64,000 nucleotides of DNA from Phenylobacterium sp. (GCA_018001015.1 JAGNIV010000013.1:34952-98951); one strand, 5' to 3'. Shown: positions 1 to 8,649, numbered from the stretch's first letter. Numbers and translations are program-made. The notes: a model not told the origin generated them from the sequence alone.

Positions 1-1
1 A

Positions 2-1153
2 TTCCAGCACGACTGGGGCAACGCCACCTTCGACGACGCCGGGTCCTCGGAGGCCATGCAGTTCCTGCTGCGCATGTACCTCGAAAAGCGCGACCCGCGC
101 TTCAAGCCGGCCCTGGACCGGGCGCTCGATTTCGTCCTGGCGAGCCAGTACCCCAACGGCGGCTGGCCCCAGCGCTGGCCGGCCGGGCGGCCTTTCATCC
201 AGCACGGCGCCGACTACACCGGCTACATCACCTTCAATGACGACGTGGCGGGCGAGAACATCAAGTTCCTGGTCATGGTGGCCCAGACCCTGGGCGACCC
301 GCGCGTCGGGCCGGCGATCCGTCGGGCCATGGACGTCTTCGTCATCACCCAGCAACCCGCGCCCCAGGCCGGCTGGGGGCTGCAGCATCGGGTGGACGAC
401 CTGAAGCCGGCGGCGGCCCGCAGCTATGAGCCCCTGGCCCTGACCACCCACACGACGGCGGCCAACGCCGCCCAGCTGATGAGCTTCTACGAGCTGACCG
501 GCGATCCGAAGTACCTGGCCCGCGTGCCGGAAGCGCTCGACTGGCTGGCCAAGGTGGCCCTGCCCGAGCCCAGGCCCGACGGCCGCACCCATCCGACCTT
601 CCTGGAGATCGGGACCGACCGGCCGCTCTACATCCACCGGCGCGGATCCAATGTGGTCAACGGCGCCTACTATGCGGACGGCGATCCGCAGAAGACGCTC
701 GCGCACTACAGCTCATTCCGCCTGGTGAAGCTGGACGACCTGCGGGCACGCTACGCGGCGCTGAAGGCGACCCCGCCGGACAAGGTCGCAGCAAATTCGC
801 CGCTGACCCACAAGGGCCCGCTGCCGCGCTTCTTCGCCAACCAGGACTTCGCCACCTCCGACCTCAACGGCGGCGGAACGATGGCCCCCCTGAAGGCCAA
901 CCCCGAGACCGTCGCCAGACTGGTGGCCGACCTGAACACGCAGGGCTACTGGCCCACCCCCCTGGTGGCTGCCAGCCATCCCTATTCAGGCCCGGGTCCC
1001 GCGACCCCGACCCCCGGCGACTATTCCCAGACCCATGTCGGCGACGCCTGGGACACCTCGCCCTATCCGACCGACAAGCCGGTGATGGGCATCTCCACCT
1101 CGGCCTTCATCAAGAACATGGGCGTCCTGATCAGCGCGGTGGACGGCGGCTAA
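2..1153 (+). CDS. Pectate lyase, family PL10-like, 3' part (5' end outside window)
   Basis: The reading frame is already open at base 2, so this is the C-terminal part of a longer gene. The frame encodes the glycine/tryptophan-rich stretch YPNGGWPQRWP, then YITFNDDVAGENIKFL, which is typical of PelA-type (PL10) pectate lyases that cleave polygalacturonate by beta-elimination outside the cytoplasm. A later stretch, EIGTDRPLYIHRRG, and a tyrosine- and proline-rich C-terminus also fit this family. The first in-window ATG (56) is internal, not a start. The signal peptide cannot be seen. The stop overlaps the stop of the convergent SMR gene by four bases. The family call is from motif memory; no alignment was run. 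Confidence 0.85.
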   Translation, partial: FQHDWGNATFDDAGSSEAMQFLLRMYLEKRDPRFKPALDRALDFVLASQYPNGGWPQRWPAGRPFIQHGADYTGYITFNDDVAGENIKFLVMVAQTLGDPRVGPAIRRAMDVFVITQQPAPQAGWGLQHRVDDLKPAAARSYEPLALTTHTTAANAAQLMSFYELTGDPKYLARVPEALDWLAKVALPEPRPDGRTHPTFLEIGTDRPLYIHRRGSNVVNGAYYADGDPQKTLAHYSSFRLVKLDDLRARYAALKATPPDKVAANSPLTHKGPLPRFFANQDFATSDLNGGGTMAPLKANPETVARLVADLNTQGYWPTPLVAASHPYSGPGPATPTPGDYSQTHVGDAWDTSPYPTDKPVMGISTSAFIKNMGVLISAVDGG

Positions 1154-1479
1154 ACCGCCGCCTTCGAATACAGGTTGATCACCAGCACCCCAGCCAGGAT
1201 CATCCCCATGCCCAGCACGGCGGGCAGATCGAGCTTCTGCTTGAAGACCACCCAGGCCAGCAGGGTGATCAGCACGATGCCGATCCCCGACCAGATGGCG
1301 TAGCTGATCCCGACGGGCACCGTCTTCATCGACTGGGCCATGCAATAGAAGGCCACCCCGTAGCCCCCGGCCGAAATGATCGACGGGAGGGTCTTGGTGA
1401 ACCCGTCCGACGCTTTCAGCGCGGTGGTGGCGATCACCTCGCAGACGATGGCGATGCCGAGCCAGGCGTAGCCGTTCAT
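1150..1479 (-). CDS. Small multidrug resistance (SMR) family transporter
   Basis: This 109-residue protein has the normal size and four-helix hydrophobic pattern of EmrE/SugE-type SMR transporters, which act in the inner membrane as dimers exchanging protons for cations. The first helix carries the essential membrane glutamate in AIVCEVIATTALKAS, and the later motif GISYAIWSGIGIVL matches the conserved Ala-Ile-Trp-Ser-Gly segment. These features favour the EmrE/QacE multidrug branch over the guanidinium exporter (Gdx) branch, but substrate cannot be fixed from sequence. It is alone on the minus strand, converging with the pectate lyase gene. Confidence 0.9.
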   Translation of the reverse strand: MNGYAWLGIAIVCEVIATTALKASDGFTKTLPSIISAGGYGVAFYCMAQSMKTVPVGISYAIWSGIGIVLITLLAWVVFKQKLDLPAVLGMGMILAGVLVINLYSKAAV

Positions 1480-1533
1480 GGGCGTCGTCCTTCAAATGTC
1501 CGCGCGAATCGCCGGGTCCCGTCACGCGACCTG

Positions 1534-2466
1534 CTAGTGCTTGCCGCGATCCCGGCCGAAGTTGGGTTCGGCGCTTTCCTGGCCCGCCGCGATGATGCCG
1601 CGGCGGATTTCGCGGGTGCGGGTGAACAGTTCGAACAGCTTGTCGCTCTCCCCCCAGCGGATTTGCCGCGACAGCGCCTGCAGGTCCTCTGTGAAGCGGC
1701 CCAGGATCTCCAGCACCGCCTCCTTGTTGGCCACGAAGACGTCGCGCCACATGGTGGGGTCCGACGCCGCGATGCGGGTGAAGTCGCGGAAGCCCCCGGC
1801 GGAGTACTTCATCACCTCGGCCTGGGTGACCTCCTCCATGTCGGCGGCGGTGCCGACGATGTTGTAGGCGATCAGGTGGGGCAGGTGGCTGGTGACGGCC
1901 AAAACCAGGTCGTGGTGCCGGTCGTCCATCAGCTCGACATTGGCGCCCAGGGCCCGCCAGAATTCCGAGAGCTGGCTGACCGCCTCCAGATAGGCGTCAT
2001 CCTGCCGGGGCTGCGGCGTCAGGATCACCCAGCGGCTCTGGAACAGCTCGGCGAACCCGGCGTCGGGGCCGGAGTGCTCGGTGCCGGCGATGGGGTGGCC
2101 TGGCACGATGAAGACGCTGTCGGGCAGGGCGGCGACCAGGGCCTGGGCCACCGAGCCCTTCACCGAGCCCACGTCGGTGACGATGGCGCCGGGCTTCATG
2201 GCCGGCGCGGCGGCCTTGGCGGCCTCGCCCATCGCCAGCACGGGCACGGCGAAGACCACCAGGTCGGCGCCCTCGACCGCTTCGGCGATGTCGCCGGTGA
2301 CGCGGTCGGCATAGCCCAGCTCGACGATGCGGCCGCGGTGCGCCTCGCTGAGGTCGGCGACGATCACCTCGCCCACGGCGCCGGCCTCGCGGGCCGCCAG
2401 GATCACCGAGGAGCCGATCAGGCCGCAGCCGATCACCGCCATGCGGGGGAACAGGATCTCGCCCAT
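1534..2466 (-). CDS. tyrA: Prephenate/arogenate dehydrogenase
   Basis: This 310-residue enzyme oxidatively decarboxylates prephenate (or arogenate) in tyrosine synthesis. The N-terminus has the NAD-binding Rossmann motif VIGCGLIGSS, followed by TDVGSVKG and GHPIAGTEHSGP, which are hallmarks of the TyrA family, and the C-terminal half is the helical dimerisation domain. The start chosen is the ATG at 2466, which overlaps the TGA of hisC by one base (TGATG), so the pair is probably translationally coupled. The frame stays open upstream but that extension is low-complexity shadow of hisC. It is last in the chorismate mutase-hisC-tyrA operon. Confidence 0.93.
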   Translation of the reverse strand: MGEILFPRMAVIGCGLIGSSVILAAREAGAVGEVIVADLSEAHRGRIVELGYADRVTGDIAEAVEGADLVVFAVPVLAMGEAAKAAAPAMKPGAIVTDVGSVKGSVAQALVAALPDSVFIVPGHPIAGTEHSGPDAGFAELFQSRWVILTPQPRQDDAYLEAVSQLSEFWRALGANVELMDDRHHDLVLAVTSHLPHLIAYNIVGTAADMEEVTQAEVMKYSAGGFRDFTRIAASDPTMWRDVFVANKEAVLEILGRFTEDLQALSRQIRWGESDKLFELFTRTREIRRGIIAAGQESAEPNFGRDRGKH

Positions 2467-3587
2467 CAGGAGTTCACGAAGGCGGCCAGCGCCTCCACCA
2501 CGGCGCGGTTGTGCTCTTCGAGGCCGATGGTGATCCGCAGATGGTCGGGCAGGCCATAGCCCCCGACCCCCCGCACGATGATTCCCTTCGAGGCCAGGAA
2601 GGCCTCGGCCTCCCTGGCGGTCTTGCCCGGCGTCCTGGGGAAGCCCACCAGCACGAAGTTGGCCGCCGAGGGCACCGGCTCGAGCCCCAGGCCGCCCAGC
2701 TGCTGGACCAGATAGGGCCGCCACTGTTCCACCAGGGCGAGCGAGCGGGCCTGGAAGTCGTCGTCCCCCAAGGCCGCGACCGCCGCCAGCTGCGCCGGAA
2801 TGTTGACGTTGAAGGGCAGGCGGATGCGGTCCAGCGCGTCGGCCATCTCGACGGGCATATAGCCCCAGCCCACCCGCAGGGCGGCCAGGCCGTGCAGCTT
2901 GGAGAAGGTGCGGGTGACCACCACGTTCTCGAACTCCCGCACCATGGACATGCCGTCCTCGAAGGCCGGGTCGGCCACGAACTCGGCATAGGCGCCGTCC
3001 AGCACCAGCACGACGCTGGGGGCCAGACCCGCATGCAGGCGGCGGATCTCCTCACCGGTGATCCGGGTGCCGGTGGGGTTGCCGGGGTTGGCGACGAAGA
3101 CCAGGCGGGTGCGGTCGTCCACCTCCGCCAGCAGGGCGTCGACGTCGATGCGGTGGTTGATCTCCTTGGCGAACTTCACGCTCGCCCCGCAGGCCCGCGC
3201 GCCGATGGCGTAGGCGCCGAAGCCGAACTCGCCCTGGACGATGTTGTCGCCGGGTTCGAGGAAGGTCTGGTTCAGCAGCTGGAAGATCTCGTCGGAGCCG
3301 CAGCCGAAGATCAGCCGCTCGGGCTCCAGGCCATACTTTTCGGCGATGGCGGTCCGCAGGATCGTGGTGCGGCCGTCGGGATACATGTGCAGCAGGTCGA
3401 TGGCGCCGGCGAAGGCCGCCTTGGCGTCCGGGCTGCAGCCCAGGATGTTCTCGTTGGCCGACAGCTTCAGCGGATGTTCGATACCCTCGACCTTGGCCTT
3501 GCCGGGCACATAGCAGGCGATGTCGAGGATGCCGGGCTTCGGCGTGGGCCGCTGGGCCTTGGCGCGGTCGAGGACGGTGTCGGACAT
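2466..3587 (-). CDS. hisC: Histidinol-phosphate / aromatic aminotransferase
   Basis: This is a 373-residue class I/II pyridoxal-phosphate aminotransferase of the HisC type. The Schiff-base lysine is in TRTFSKLHGLAALRVGWG (Lys about 230), the cofactor aspartate is in VLDGAYAEF, and NPGNPTGT and KLSANEN are conserved substrate/cofactor motifs. Placement between chorismate mutase and tyrA suggests a role in aromatic as well as histidine transamination, as in many alphaproteobacteria. I prefer the ATG at 3587; a TTG four codons upstream (3599) is possible. A one-base stop/start overlap links it to tyrA. Confidence 0.92.
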   Translation of the reverse strand: MSDTVLDRAKAQRPTPKPGILDIACYVPGKAKVEGIEHPLKLSANENILGCSPDAKAAFAGAIDLLHMYPDGRTTILRTAIAEKYGLEPERLIFGCGSDEIFQLLNQTFLEPGDNIVQGEFGFGAYAIGARACGASVKFAKEINHRIDVDALLAEVDDRTRLVFVANPGNPTGTRITGEEIRRLHAGLAPSVVLVLDGAYAEFVADPAFEDGMSMVREFENVVVTRTFSKLHGLAALRVGWGYMPVEMADALDRIRLPFNVNIPAQLAAVAALGDDDFQARSLALVEQWRPYLVQQLGGLGLEPVPSAANFVLVGFPRTPGKTAREAEAFLASKGIIVRGVGGYGLPDHLRITIGLEEHNRAVVEALAAFVNS

Positions 3588-3619
3588 GGGACGCTTCAAG
3601 CGGGAGTGAAGCCCGCCTC

Positions 3620-4426
3620 TTACACGTCCAGCGGGGCGGGTGCAGCCCCGATCACCCCGGAAAGGCGCCCGGGCGCGCGGGCCAGGCGCTCGTCGCCGGC
3701 CTGATAGAAGCCCATCAGGGCGAAAAGCTTCAGGCCGCCGGCCTCGGCGATCAGGTCCCCGGCCACGCCGTCGCGCGACAGCGCCTCCTCGATGGACGCC
3801 GCCGACCCCGGTGCGTCGGTGACCCAGAAGGTGCGGTCATCCCCCGTCGGTTCGACCTCGACCTCGGCGACGGCCAGCGCGCTCATCGGGCCCCAGGCGG
3901 CGAGACAGGGGAGGGCGGCGAACACCTGCAGCTTGGGATCGGCCAGCAGCCGGCCCCACCAGGGTGCGTCGACCGCCAGGGCCAGCACCCCCACCCCGCC
4001 CAGGGTCTTGGCCGCGGCCAGCGCCTCCTCGGGCTTGGCCAGCGTGCGCAGCGGAGGGGCGGCGCCGAAGCGGTGGCGGGCGAACTCGACGGCGCGGGCC
4101 GGGTCCTTGCCCCCCCAGACGTTGATATGGAAGGGCCCCTGGCGCGAGAGGCTGTCGCCGATCAGTTCGCGCCAGATGCGGACGACCAGGCTGGGCCTCG
4201 CCGCCGTGCGCGGCCTGGCCAGCAGGCGCCGCAGCAGGGCGGTCTCGCGGCCGGGGCGCAGGGCGAACTTGTCGCCGTCTCCGGCGGCGGCCTTGGCGGT
4301 CGCCACGTCCTTGGCGAGACCCGCGCGCTCATCGACCAGGGCCAGCAGGGCGGCGTCGATCTCGTCCAGGCGCGCGCGCACGGCGTCCAGCGACGGCGCG
4401 GCGAGCTTGGGATCGACGTCGGCCAT
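3620..4426 (-). CDS. Chorismate mutase domain protein
   Basis: The 268-residue protein begins with an AroQ-class chorismate mutase domain of about 90 residues (LDAVRARLDEIDAALLALVDERAGLAKDVATAKA, then RPGRETALLRRLL), followed by an extension of about 170 residues. The extension has some resemblance to the prephenate dehydratase-like or ACT-like C-terminal part found in alphaproteobacterial homologues, but I cannot assign it. It would convert chorismate to prephenate, feeding tyrA. The start is the ATG at 4426; the open frame continues upstream without family-like sequence. It is 32 bases upstream of hisC and is the first gene of that operon. Confidence 0.85.
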   Translation of the reverse strand: MADVDPKLAAPSLDAVRARLDEIDAALLALVDERAGLAKDVATAKAAAGDGDKFALRPGRETALLRRLLARPRTAARPSLVVRIWRELIGDSLSRQGPFHINVWGGKDPARAVEFARHRFGAAPPLRTLAKPEEALAAAKTLGGVGVLALAVDAPWWGRLLADPKLQVFAALPCLAAWGPMSALAVAEVEVEPTGDDRTFWVTDAPGSAASIEEALSRDGVAGDLIAEAGGLKLFALMGFYQAGDERLARAPGRLSGVIGAAPAPLDV

Positions 4427-4583
4427 TTTGTTCCCCGAAAACGAAGGTTCGGCGCTTAAGTCATCGCGTGCCCCCGCGCAATAGGCCCATCGGCCGCAAT
4501 AAAGTTGCACGGGAAACCGGTTCCCGCCCAAAGCCCGCGTCCGCCGGTTGCCGAGCCGCCGCCGTCACGCCATGGTCGGGGCC

Positions 4584-5141
4584 ATGAAGCTCAATCTCGG
4601 ATGCGGGTTCGACAAGCGCGACGGCTGGCTGAACGTCGACAACTTCCCCGAATGCCAGCCCGATCAGCGGCTGGATATCGAGAACACCCCCTGGGACCTG
4701 CCCACCGATGGTTTCCGGCATGTGCTGATGAAGCACGTCCTGGAGCACGTCGGCGCTGACTTCAAGGTGTTCGCCGCGGTGATGCGGGAGCTGTACCGGG
4801 TCACCGCGCCGGGCGGCCTCGTGGAGATCCATGTCCCTCACGTGCGCCACGATACCTACTGGTCCGACCCCACCCACGTGCGGGCCTTCACGCCGCTGAC
4901 CTTCAAGATGATGTCCAAGGCGCAGAACCGCGCCTGGATGGCCGCGCGGGCCAACTACACCATGCTGGCCATGCTGATGGACGTGGACTTCGAGATCGCC
5001 CACGCCGTGCAGGTCTATGATCCCCACTGGATGGCCAAGGTGGAACGCGGCGAGATGACCCGCGAGGCGCTGCGCGAACAGGCCGACCAGCTCTGGGGCG
5101 TCGTGCGCGAGCTTCAGGTCACCCTGCGGGCGGTGAAGTAG
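4584..5141 (+). CDS. SAM-dependent methyltransferase-like protein
   Basis: The protein opens directly with a class I methyltransferase motif I (MKLNLGCGFDKRDGWLNVD), followed by the acidic loop and the HVLEHVG segment of Methyltransf_11-type enzymes. About 185 residues is short for the fold but normal for this subgroup, which often acts on sugars or lipids in surface polysaccharide loci. Substrate is unknown. The start at 4584 places the glycine-rich loop at the N-terminus; an ATG at 4572 is an alternative. The 3' end overlaps the convergent glycosyltransferase by 23 bases. Confidence 0.85.
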   Translation: MKLNLGCGFDKRDGWLNVDNFPECQPDQRLDIENTPWDLPTDGFRHVLMKHVLEHVGADFKVFAAVMRELYRVTAPGGLVEIHVPHVRHDTYWSDPTHVRAFTPLTFKMMSKAQNRAWMAARANYTMLAMLMDVDFEIAHAVQVYDPHWMAKVERGEMTREALREQADQLWGVVRELQVTLRAVK

Positions 5142-6777
5142 CCGGCGGGGCCAGGCGCAGCAGGCCCATCTTGGCCAGCCGCCCGACGATCACGATCATC
5201 ATCGAGGGCTCGCAACGGGTCGCCCGCGCCAGGTCGCCGACATCGGTCTCCCCCTGGTCGAGGTGGGCCAGGGTGGCGGCCAGCAGGGCCTCTGGGGTGC
5301 GCCACAGGCCAAACAGACCCGAGGCCAGCCGGTCGTGCCATCCGACGCCGGGGTCAGGACCCGGCGCGACGCGCGTGGCGGGGGTGATGTGGTGGGTCGG
5401 ATAGGTGGCGAAGCTCGCGAACGGATCGGGGCGGCTGGGGGAGGCCGTCGGCGCGGGCCCGTCGGGGACACGGGCTTGCCGCAGCGCGGTCTGCTGCGCC
5501 CAGAGCGCCTGGTACTGGCCATAGACCCCCCGCCAGTCGAACACCTCCCGGGCCCGCCGCTGGCCGCTCTCGCCCATCCGGCGGCGCAGATCGGGGCGAC
5601 AGACCAGCTCGCTCAGGCGATCGGTCAGGATCTGGAAATCCACCGAGACGGTGGTGCTCAGCCGCGACATGTAGAAGTCGTAGGTGGTGGCGTCGGTCTC
5701 GTAGTCACGGGCCATCTCGGCTCCGGCCTCTCCCGGCCCCGGCGACCAGGTGGGAATTCGGAACCCATCCAGGCCGTCGCGCACCGTGTCCTTGTAGCCG
5801 TCCCAGTCGCTGACCACCGCCGGCAGCCCTGCCGCCATGGCCTCCACCGGGGTCAGGCCGAAGGTCTCCTGCACGCTGTCGGCCAGGGACAGGAAAATGT
5901 CCGCCGCGCTCCAGGCCAAGCGGTAGACCGCGCTGTCCTGGCCATCGACGAAGACCTGCCGCACGTCGGGACAGATCCAGGCCGCGCTCTGGCGGTACAT
6001 GGCCTCGGTTTCGGGGTTGGAGAACTGTCCCGCCTGGACGAAGGCGATCCTCCGGCCGGTCCGCTCGGCCACCGCCTGCAGGCCGCGCCACATCCCGTAG
6101 GGGTGGGCCTTGCTGGCGGGCGCCAGGCGGCCACAGAACAGCACCGCAATCTCGTCCTCGGCCAGGGCCAGGGCGTGGCGCGCGACGATGCGGTCGCTGG
6201 GCGTGAAGGCGAAGTCCTCGGTATGCACCCCCAGCGGAATGACCGGCAGCAGCGGCAGGGCCGGGGCGATCGGCGCCTTCAGCCGCCAAGCCAGGTAGTC
6301 GGCCTGCTCGGCGAGCAGGCCGACTACGGTGTCGCGCGCCACCCGCGAGGTGCAGATCAGGGCGTCCCAGGGGGCGATGGGGGCGGTCAGCAGGCCGGTG
6401 ATCTCGGCCATGGCCCGGGAGGAGGCGATGGTGTGGGTCAGGCCGCAGATGGCATAGGCATCGATCCCGGCCCGCAGCCGCAGCCGCGCGGCGTCATCGA
6501 GGCCGGGGCCGGGCGTATAGAGCAGGCCGCGCTCGCGCATCTGGTCGAATCGCTGTGGCTGGACCCAGCCGATCTGGGCTGCCGGATCGATCTGCCGCAC
6601 CAGGTCGCCGAAGATCTCGGCCGAGCGCCGCCGCGCGGTATAGGCCCACACCGGCTGGCCCGCGCGGCCCTGGACGGCGGCGCGCAGGAAGCCGGCGCCC
6701 GCCGACTGGCGTCCCAGGATCCCGGGACCGGTGACCACATAGCCGTCCGGCTCGAAGAGGATCGCGGGCGTGGTCAT
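5119..6777 (-). CDS. GT4-type glycosyltransferase with C-terminal winged-helix-like domain
   Basis: The 552-residue protein contains a GT-B glycosyltransferase domain: LFCGRLAPASKAHP marks the start of the donor-binding half and SVQETFGLTPVEAMAAGLPAVVSDWDGYKD is the E-x7-E signature of family GT4. After a proline-rich linker (about residues 435-485) there is a small domain (about 487-543). It contains TDVGDLARATRCEPSMMIVIVGRLAKMGLLRL, which looks like a MarR-type winged helix. That combination is unusual. The start ATG (6777) overlaps the stop of the preceding 87-residue gene (TGATG). The sugar and acceptor are unknown. Confidence 0.85.
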   Translation of the reverse strand: MTTPAILFEPDGYVVTGPGILGRQSAGAGFLRAAVQGRAGQPVWAYTARRRSAEIFGDLVRQIDPAAQIGWVQPQRFDQMRERGLLYTPGPGLDDAARLRLRAGIDAYAICGLTHTIASSRAMAEITGLLTAPIAPWDALICTSRVARDTVVGLLAEQADYLAWRLKAPIAPALPLLPVIPLGVHTEDFAFTPSDRIVARHALALAEDEIAVLFCGRLAPASKAHPYGMWRGLQAVAERTGRRIAFVQAGQFSNPETEAMYRQSAAWICPDVRQVFVDGQDSAVYRLAWSAADIFLSLADSVQETFGLTPVEAMAAGLPAVVSDWDGYKDTVRDGLDGFRIPTWSPGPGEAGAEMARDYETDATTYDFYMSRLSTTVSVDFQILTDRLSELVCRPDLRRRMGESGQRRAREVFDWRGVYGQYQALWAQQTALRQARVPDGPAPTASPSRPDPFASFATYPTHHITPATRVAPGPDPGVGWHDRLASGLFGLWRTPEALLAATLAHLDQGETDVGDLARATRCEPSMMIVIVGRLAKMGLLRLAPPATSPPAG

Positions 6778-7040
6778 CAGAACCTCAAGGCCAGATCCTC
6801 GGCCCGGGGATCGGAGCCGCCGGCCAGCAGGCCGGTGAGCGGATCGCGGGCGATGGCCTGCGCCGCCCCGCCGCCGCCGGCGAAGGCGGCGTCCACCGCG
6901 TCGCCGCCGCGCTTCAGGACGTCGAGGGCCACCGCCACCGTGAGCGGATGGGCGGCGGCCACCATACCGCCCTGGCCGAACGCCGGCGACATCCGCCGCC
7001 TTGAGAAGCCGGCCGAAATGGCGCTCGGCTGGCCCAGCAT
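6777..7040 (-). CDS. Short gamma-glutamyltransferase N-terminal-like protein (possible gene remnant)
   Basis: This 87-residue frame carries GGMVAAAHPLTVAVALDVLKRGGDAVDAAFAGG, closely resembling the N-terminal substrate-domain motif of gamma-glutamyltranspeptidases. The rest of that 550-residue enzyme, including the catalytic threonine, is absent. Both ends are joined to neighbours by TGATG overlaps, with DUF2125 upstream and the glycosyltransferase downstream, so it is probably translated. It could be a shrunken relic preserved for translational coupling, or a small independent protein. No enzymatic function should be assumed. It could also be chance similarity, although the motif match is long. 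Confidence 0.6.
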   Translation of the reverse strand: MLGQPSAISAGFSRRRMSPAFGQGGMVAAAHPLTVAVALDVLKRGGDAVDAAFAGGGGAAQAIARDPLTGLLAGGSDPRAEDLALRF

Positions 7041-8104
7041 CAGTAGATCCGGGGCGAGGCGCCGACCGCCACGGGCCCGAGCGTCATGCGGCCGGCCTGG
7101 AAGGTCAGGGTCGCGCGGGCCACGTCGCTGCTGTCCTGCCGGGCGGCGGCCACGGCGGCGGCGGCCAGCGCCGTCTCCGGCGGCAGGGTTCCCGTCGCGG
7201 CCATGGCGGCCAGGGCGCGCGGCGCCTGGCGCAGGGTGACGTCCATGGACCCCACCAGCCGGCCGTCATAGCCGACGCCCAGTTGTCCGCTCTGGGCGCC
7301 GATCAGGGCGTCGCCGGCGGTGACGCCCGCCTGCCGCACCTGGATCAGGCCGCCGCTGTTGCTCCAGGCCCGGACGGCGGCGGGCCAGGTCTGGCCCTTG
7401 AAGCCGCTCGCCTTGGTGACGAGGCTATCCCAGACGATGGAGACCGGCTTGTCCCCGGCCAGCTGGGCGAACAGGCCGCTGAGCTGGGCCTTGCCGTTAT
7501 CGACCTTGAACAGGACCGCGCCCTGGTCGTCGGGACCGGGCCGCAGGTGCAGCTCCACCTTTTCGGCGGCCGAGAGGCCAAAGGGCTGGGCCCCGGCGCC
7601 AGCGGCGAAGGTCAGCTTGCGGCCCTCGAAAGAGAAGGCGGGCGGCCGCTTGTCGAGACCGCTGAGGCTGGCGCGCAGCAGTTCGCCGCGCACCTCCACC
7701 GGACCGCCGACGGGCCGGGTCAGGGTCAGGCCCTGGGGCGCCGCCGAGATCCAGTGACCCAGGGAATACAGGAAGGCCTCGGCCTCCAGCCGGGGCGCGG
7801 CGACGGCCCAGCCGCCGGGTTCGCGGATACGGGCGTCGGTCAGCACCACATCGAGACGGAAGGGATAGCCCCCCAGCGTGCGGTCCTTCCAGGAGATCTC
7901 GTAGCCGGCCGATCGCAGCTCGGTGACGGCGGCGTCCATCCGGGTGGCGGCCTGGCCGCGCACCTGCAGCCACAGGGCCGTCCATCCCGCCGCGGCGAGC
8001 AGCAGGACGACGAACGGCGCATAGAGCCAGAACCTTCGCGGTTTGCGGGCGGGTTCCGGATCGGGCACAGGGGGAGCTTCGGGGGTCTTGGAACGGCGGG
8101 CCAT
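7040..8104 (-). CDS. DUF2125 family membrane-anchored protein
   Basis: The 354-residue protein has one N-terminal transmembrane helix (about residues 25-46, RFWLYAPFVVLLLAAAGWTALWL) after a proline- and arginine-rich cytoplasmic tail. A long periplasmic region follows with the pattern of DUF2125 proteins: YEISWKDRTLGGYPFRLDVVLTDARI near the start and a beta-rich body. Function is unknown. Its ATG shares three bases with the ATG of the divergent chaC-like gene (CATG at 8102-8105), so there is no intergenic space. It is first in a coupled trio with the 87-residue protein and the glycosyltransferase. Confidence 0.85.
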   Translation of the reverse strand: MARRSKTPEAPPVPDPEPARKPRRFWLYAPFVVLLLAAAGWTALWLQVRGQAATRMDAAVTELRSAGYEISWKDRTLGGYPFRLDVVLTDARIREPGGWAVAAPRLEAEAFLYSLGHWISAAPQGLTLTRPVGGPVEVRGELLRASLSGLDKRPPAFSFEGRKLTFAAGAGAQPFGLSAAEKVELHLRPGPDDQGAVLFKVDNGKAQLSGLFAQLAGDKPVSIVWDSLVTKASGFKGQTWPAAVRAWSNSGGLIQVRQAGVTAGDALIGAQSGQLGVGYDGRLVGSMDVTLRQAPRALAAMAATGTLPPETALAAAAVAAARQDSSDVARATLTFQAGRMTLGPVAVGASPRIY

Positions 8105-8636
8105 GTCTGTTGAGCGCTGGGTTTTCGGTTACGGGTCGTTGATGTGGCGGCCTGGCTTCGCATACGTCGAACGCCAGAGCGCCACCCTACATGGCCGCCG
8201 CCGCGCCTTCTGCATCTATTCCGTCCACCACCGTGGCACCTATGAACGCCCGGGACTGGTCTTGGGTTTGGCGCCCGGCGGCGCGGTGCGCGGCGCCGCC
8301 TACCGGGTGGCGGAAAGCGACTGGGCCGAAACCTACGCCTATCTGCGCGAACGCGAGCAGCCCACCGAGACCTATGTGGAGAGCAGCGCCCACGTCCGCC
8401 TGGGGGACGGTCGCCGGGTCGAGACCCTGGTCTTCCTGTCCGACACCGGCCATCCGCAATGGGCCGGTGCGCTCAGCCTGGAGCGCCAGGCGCAATTGAT
8501 CGCCGGGGCCACCGGCCTGTCAGGCAAGAACGTCGACTACCTGCGCGACCTGGTGGAGCACCTGCGGGCCGAGGGCGTCCACGACGTGGTCATGGCGCGA
8601 TTGCTGGGGCTGGTGGAGCAGAGAGAGCTGGGCTGA
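8103..8636 (+). CDS. chaC: Gamma-glutamylcyclotransferase, ChaC-like
   Basis: This 177-residue protein starts with VFGYGSLMW, the substrate-binding loop of ChaC-type glutathione-specific gamma-glutamylcyclotransferases. It contains YLREREQPTETY, whose glutamate matches the family's catalytic region. Such enzymes release 5-oxoproline from glutathione in the cytoplasm. The start at 8103 overlaps head-to-head with the DUF2125 start; the frame is open further upstream but that part lies antisense to DUF2125 and has no family sequence. No strong ribosome-binding site is visible. A dispersed repeat follows the stop. Confidence 0.9.
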   Translation: MSVERWVFGYGSLMWRPGFAYVERQSATLHGRRRAFCIYSVHHRGTYERPGLVLGLAPGGAVRGAAYRVAESDWAETYAYLREREQPTETYVESSAHVRLGDGRRVETLVFLSDTGHPQWAGALSLERQAQLIAGATGLSGKNVDYLRDLVEHLRAEGVHDVVMARLLGLVEQRELG

Positions 8637-8649
8637 CACCCTGATTCCT

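Noticed and set aside
1534-2724. Extended tyrA frame starting at 2724
   Set aside because: The extra 86 codons are arginine/glycine/proline-rich shadow of hisC; the ATG at 2466 overlapping the hisC stop gives the proper N-terminus.
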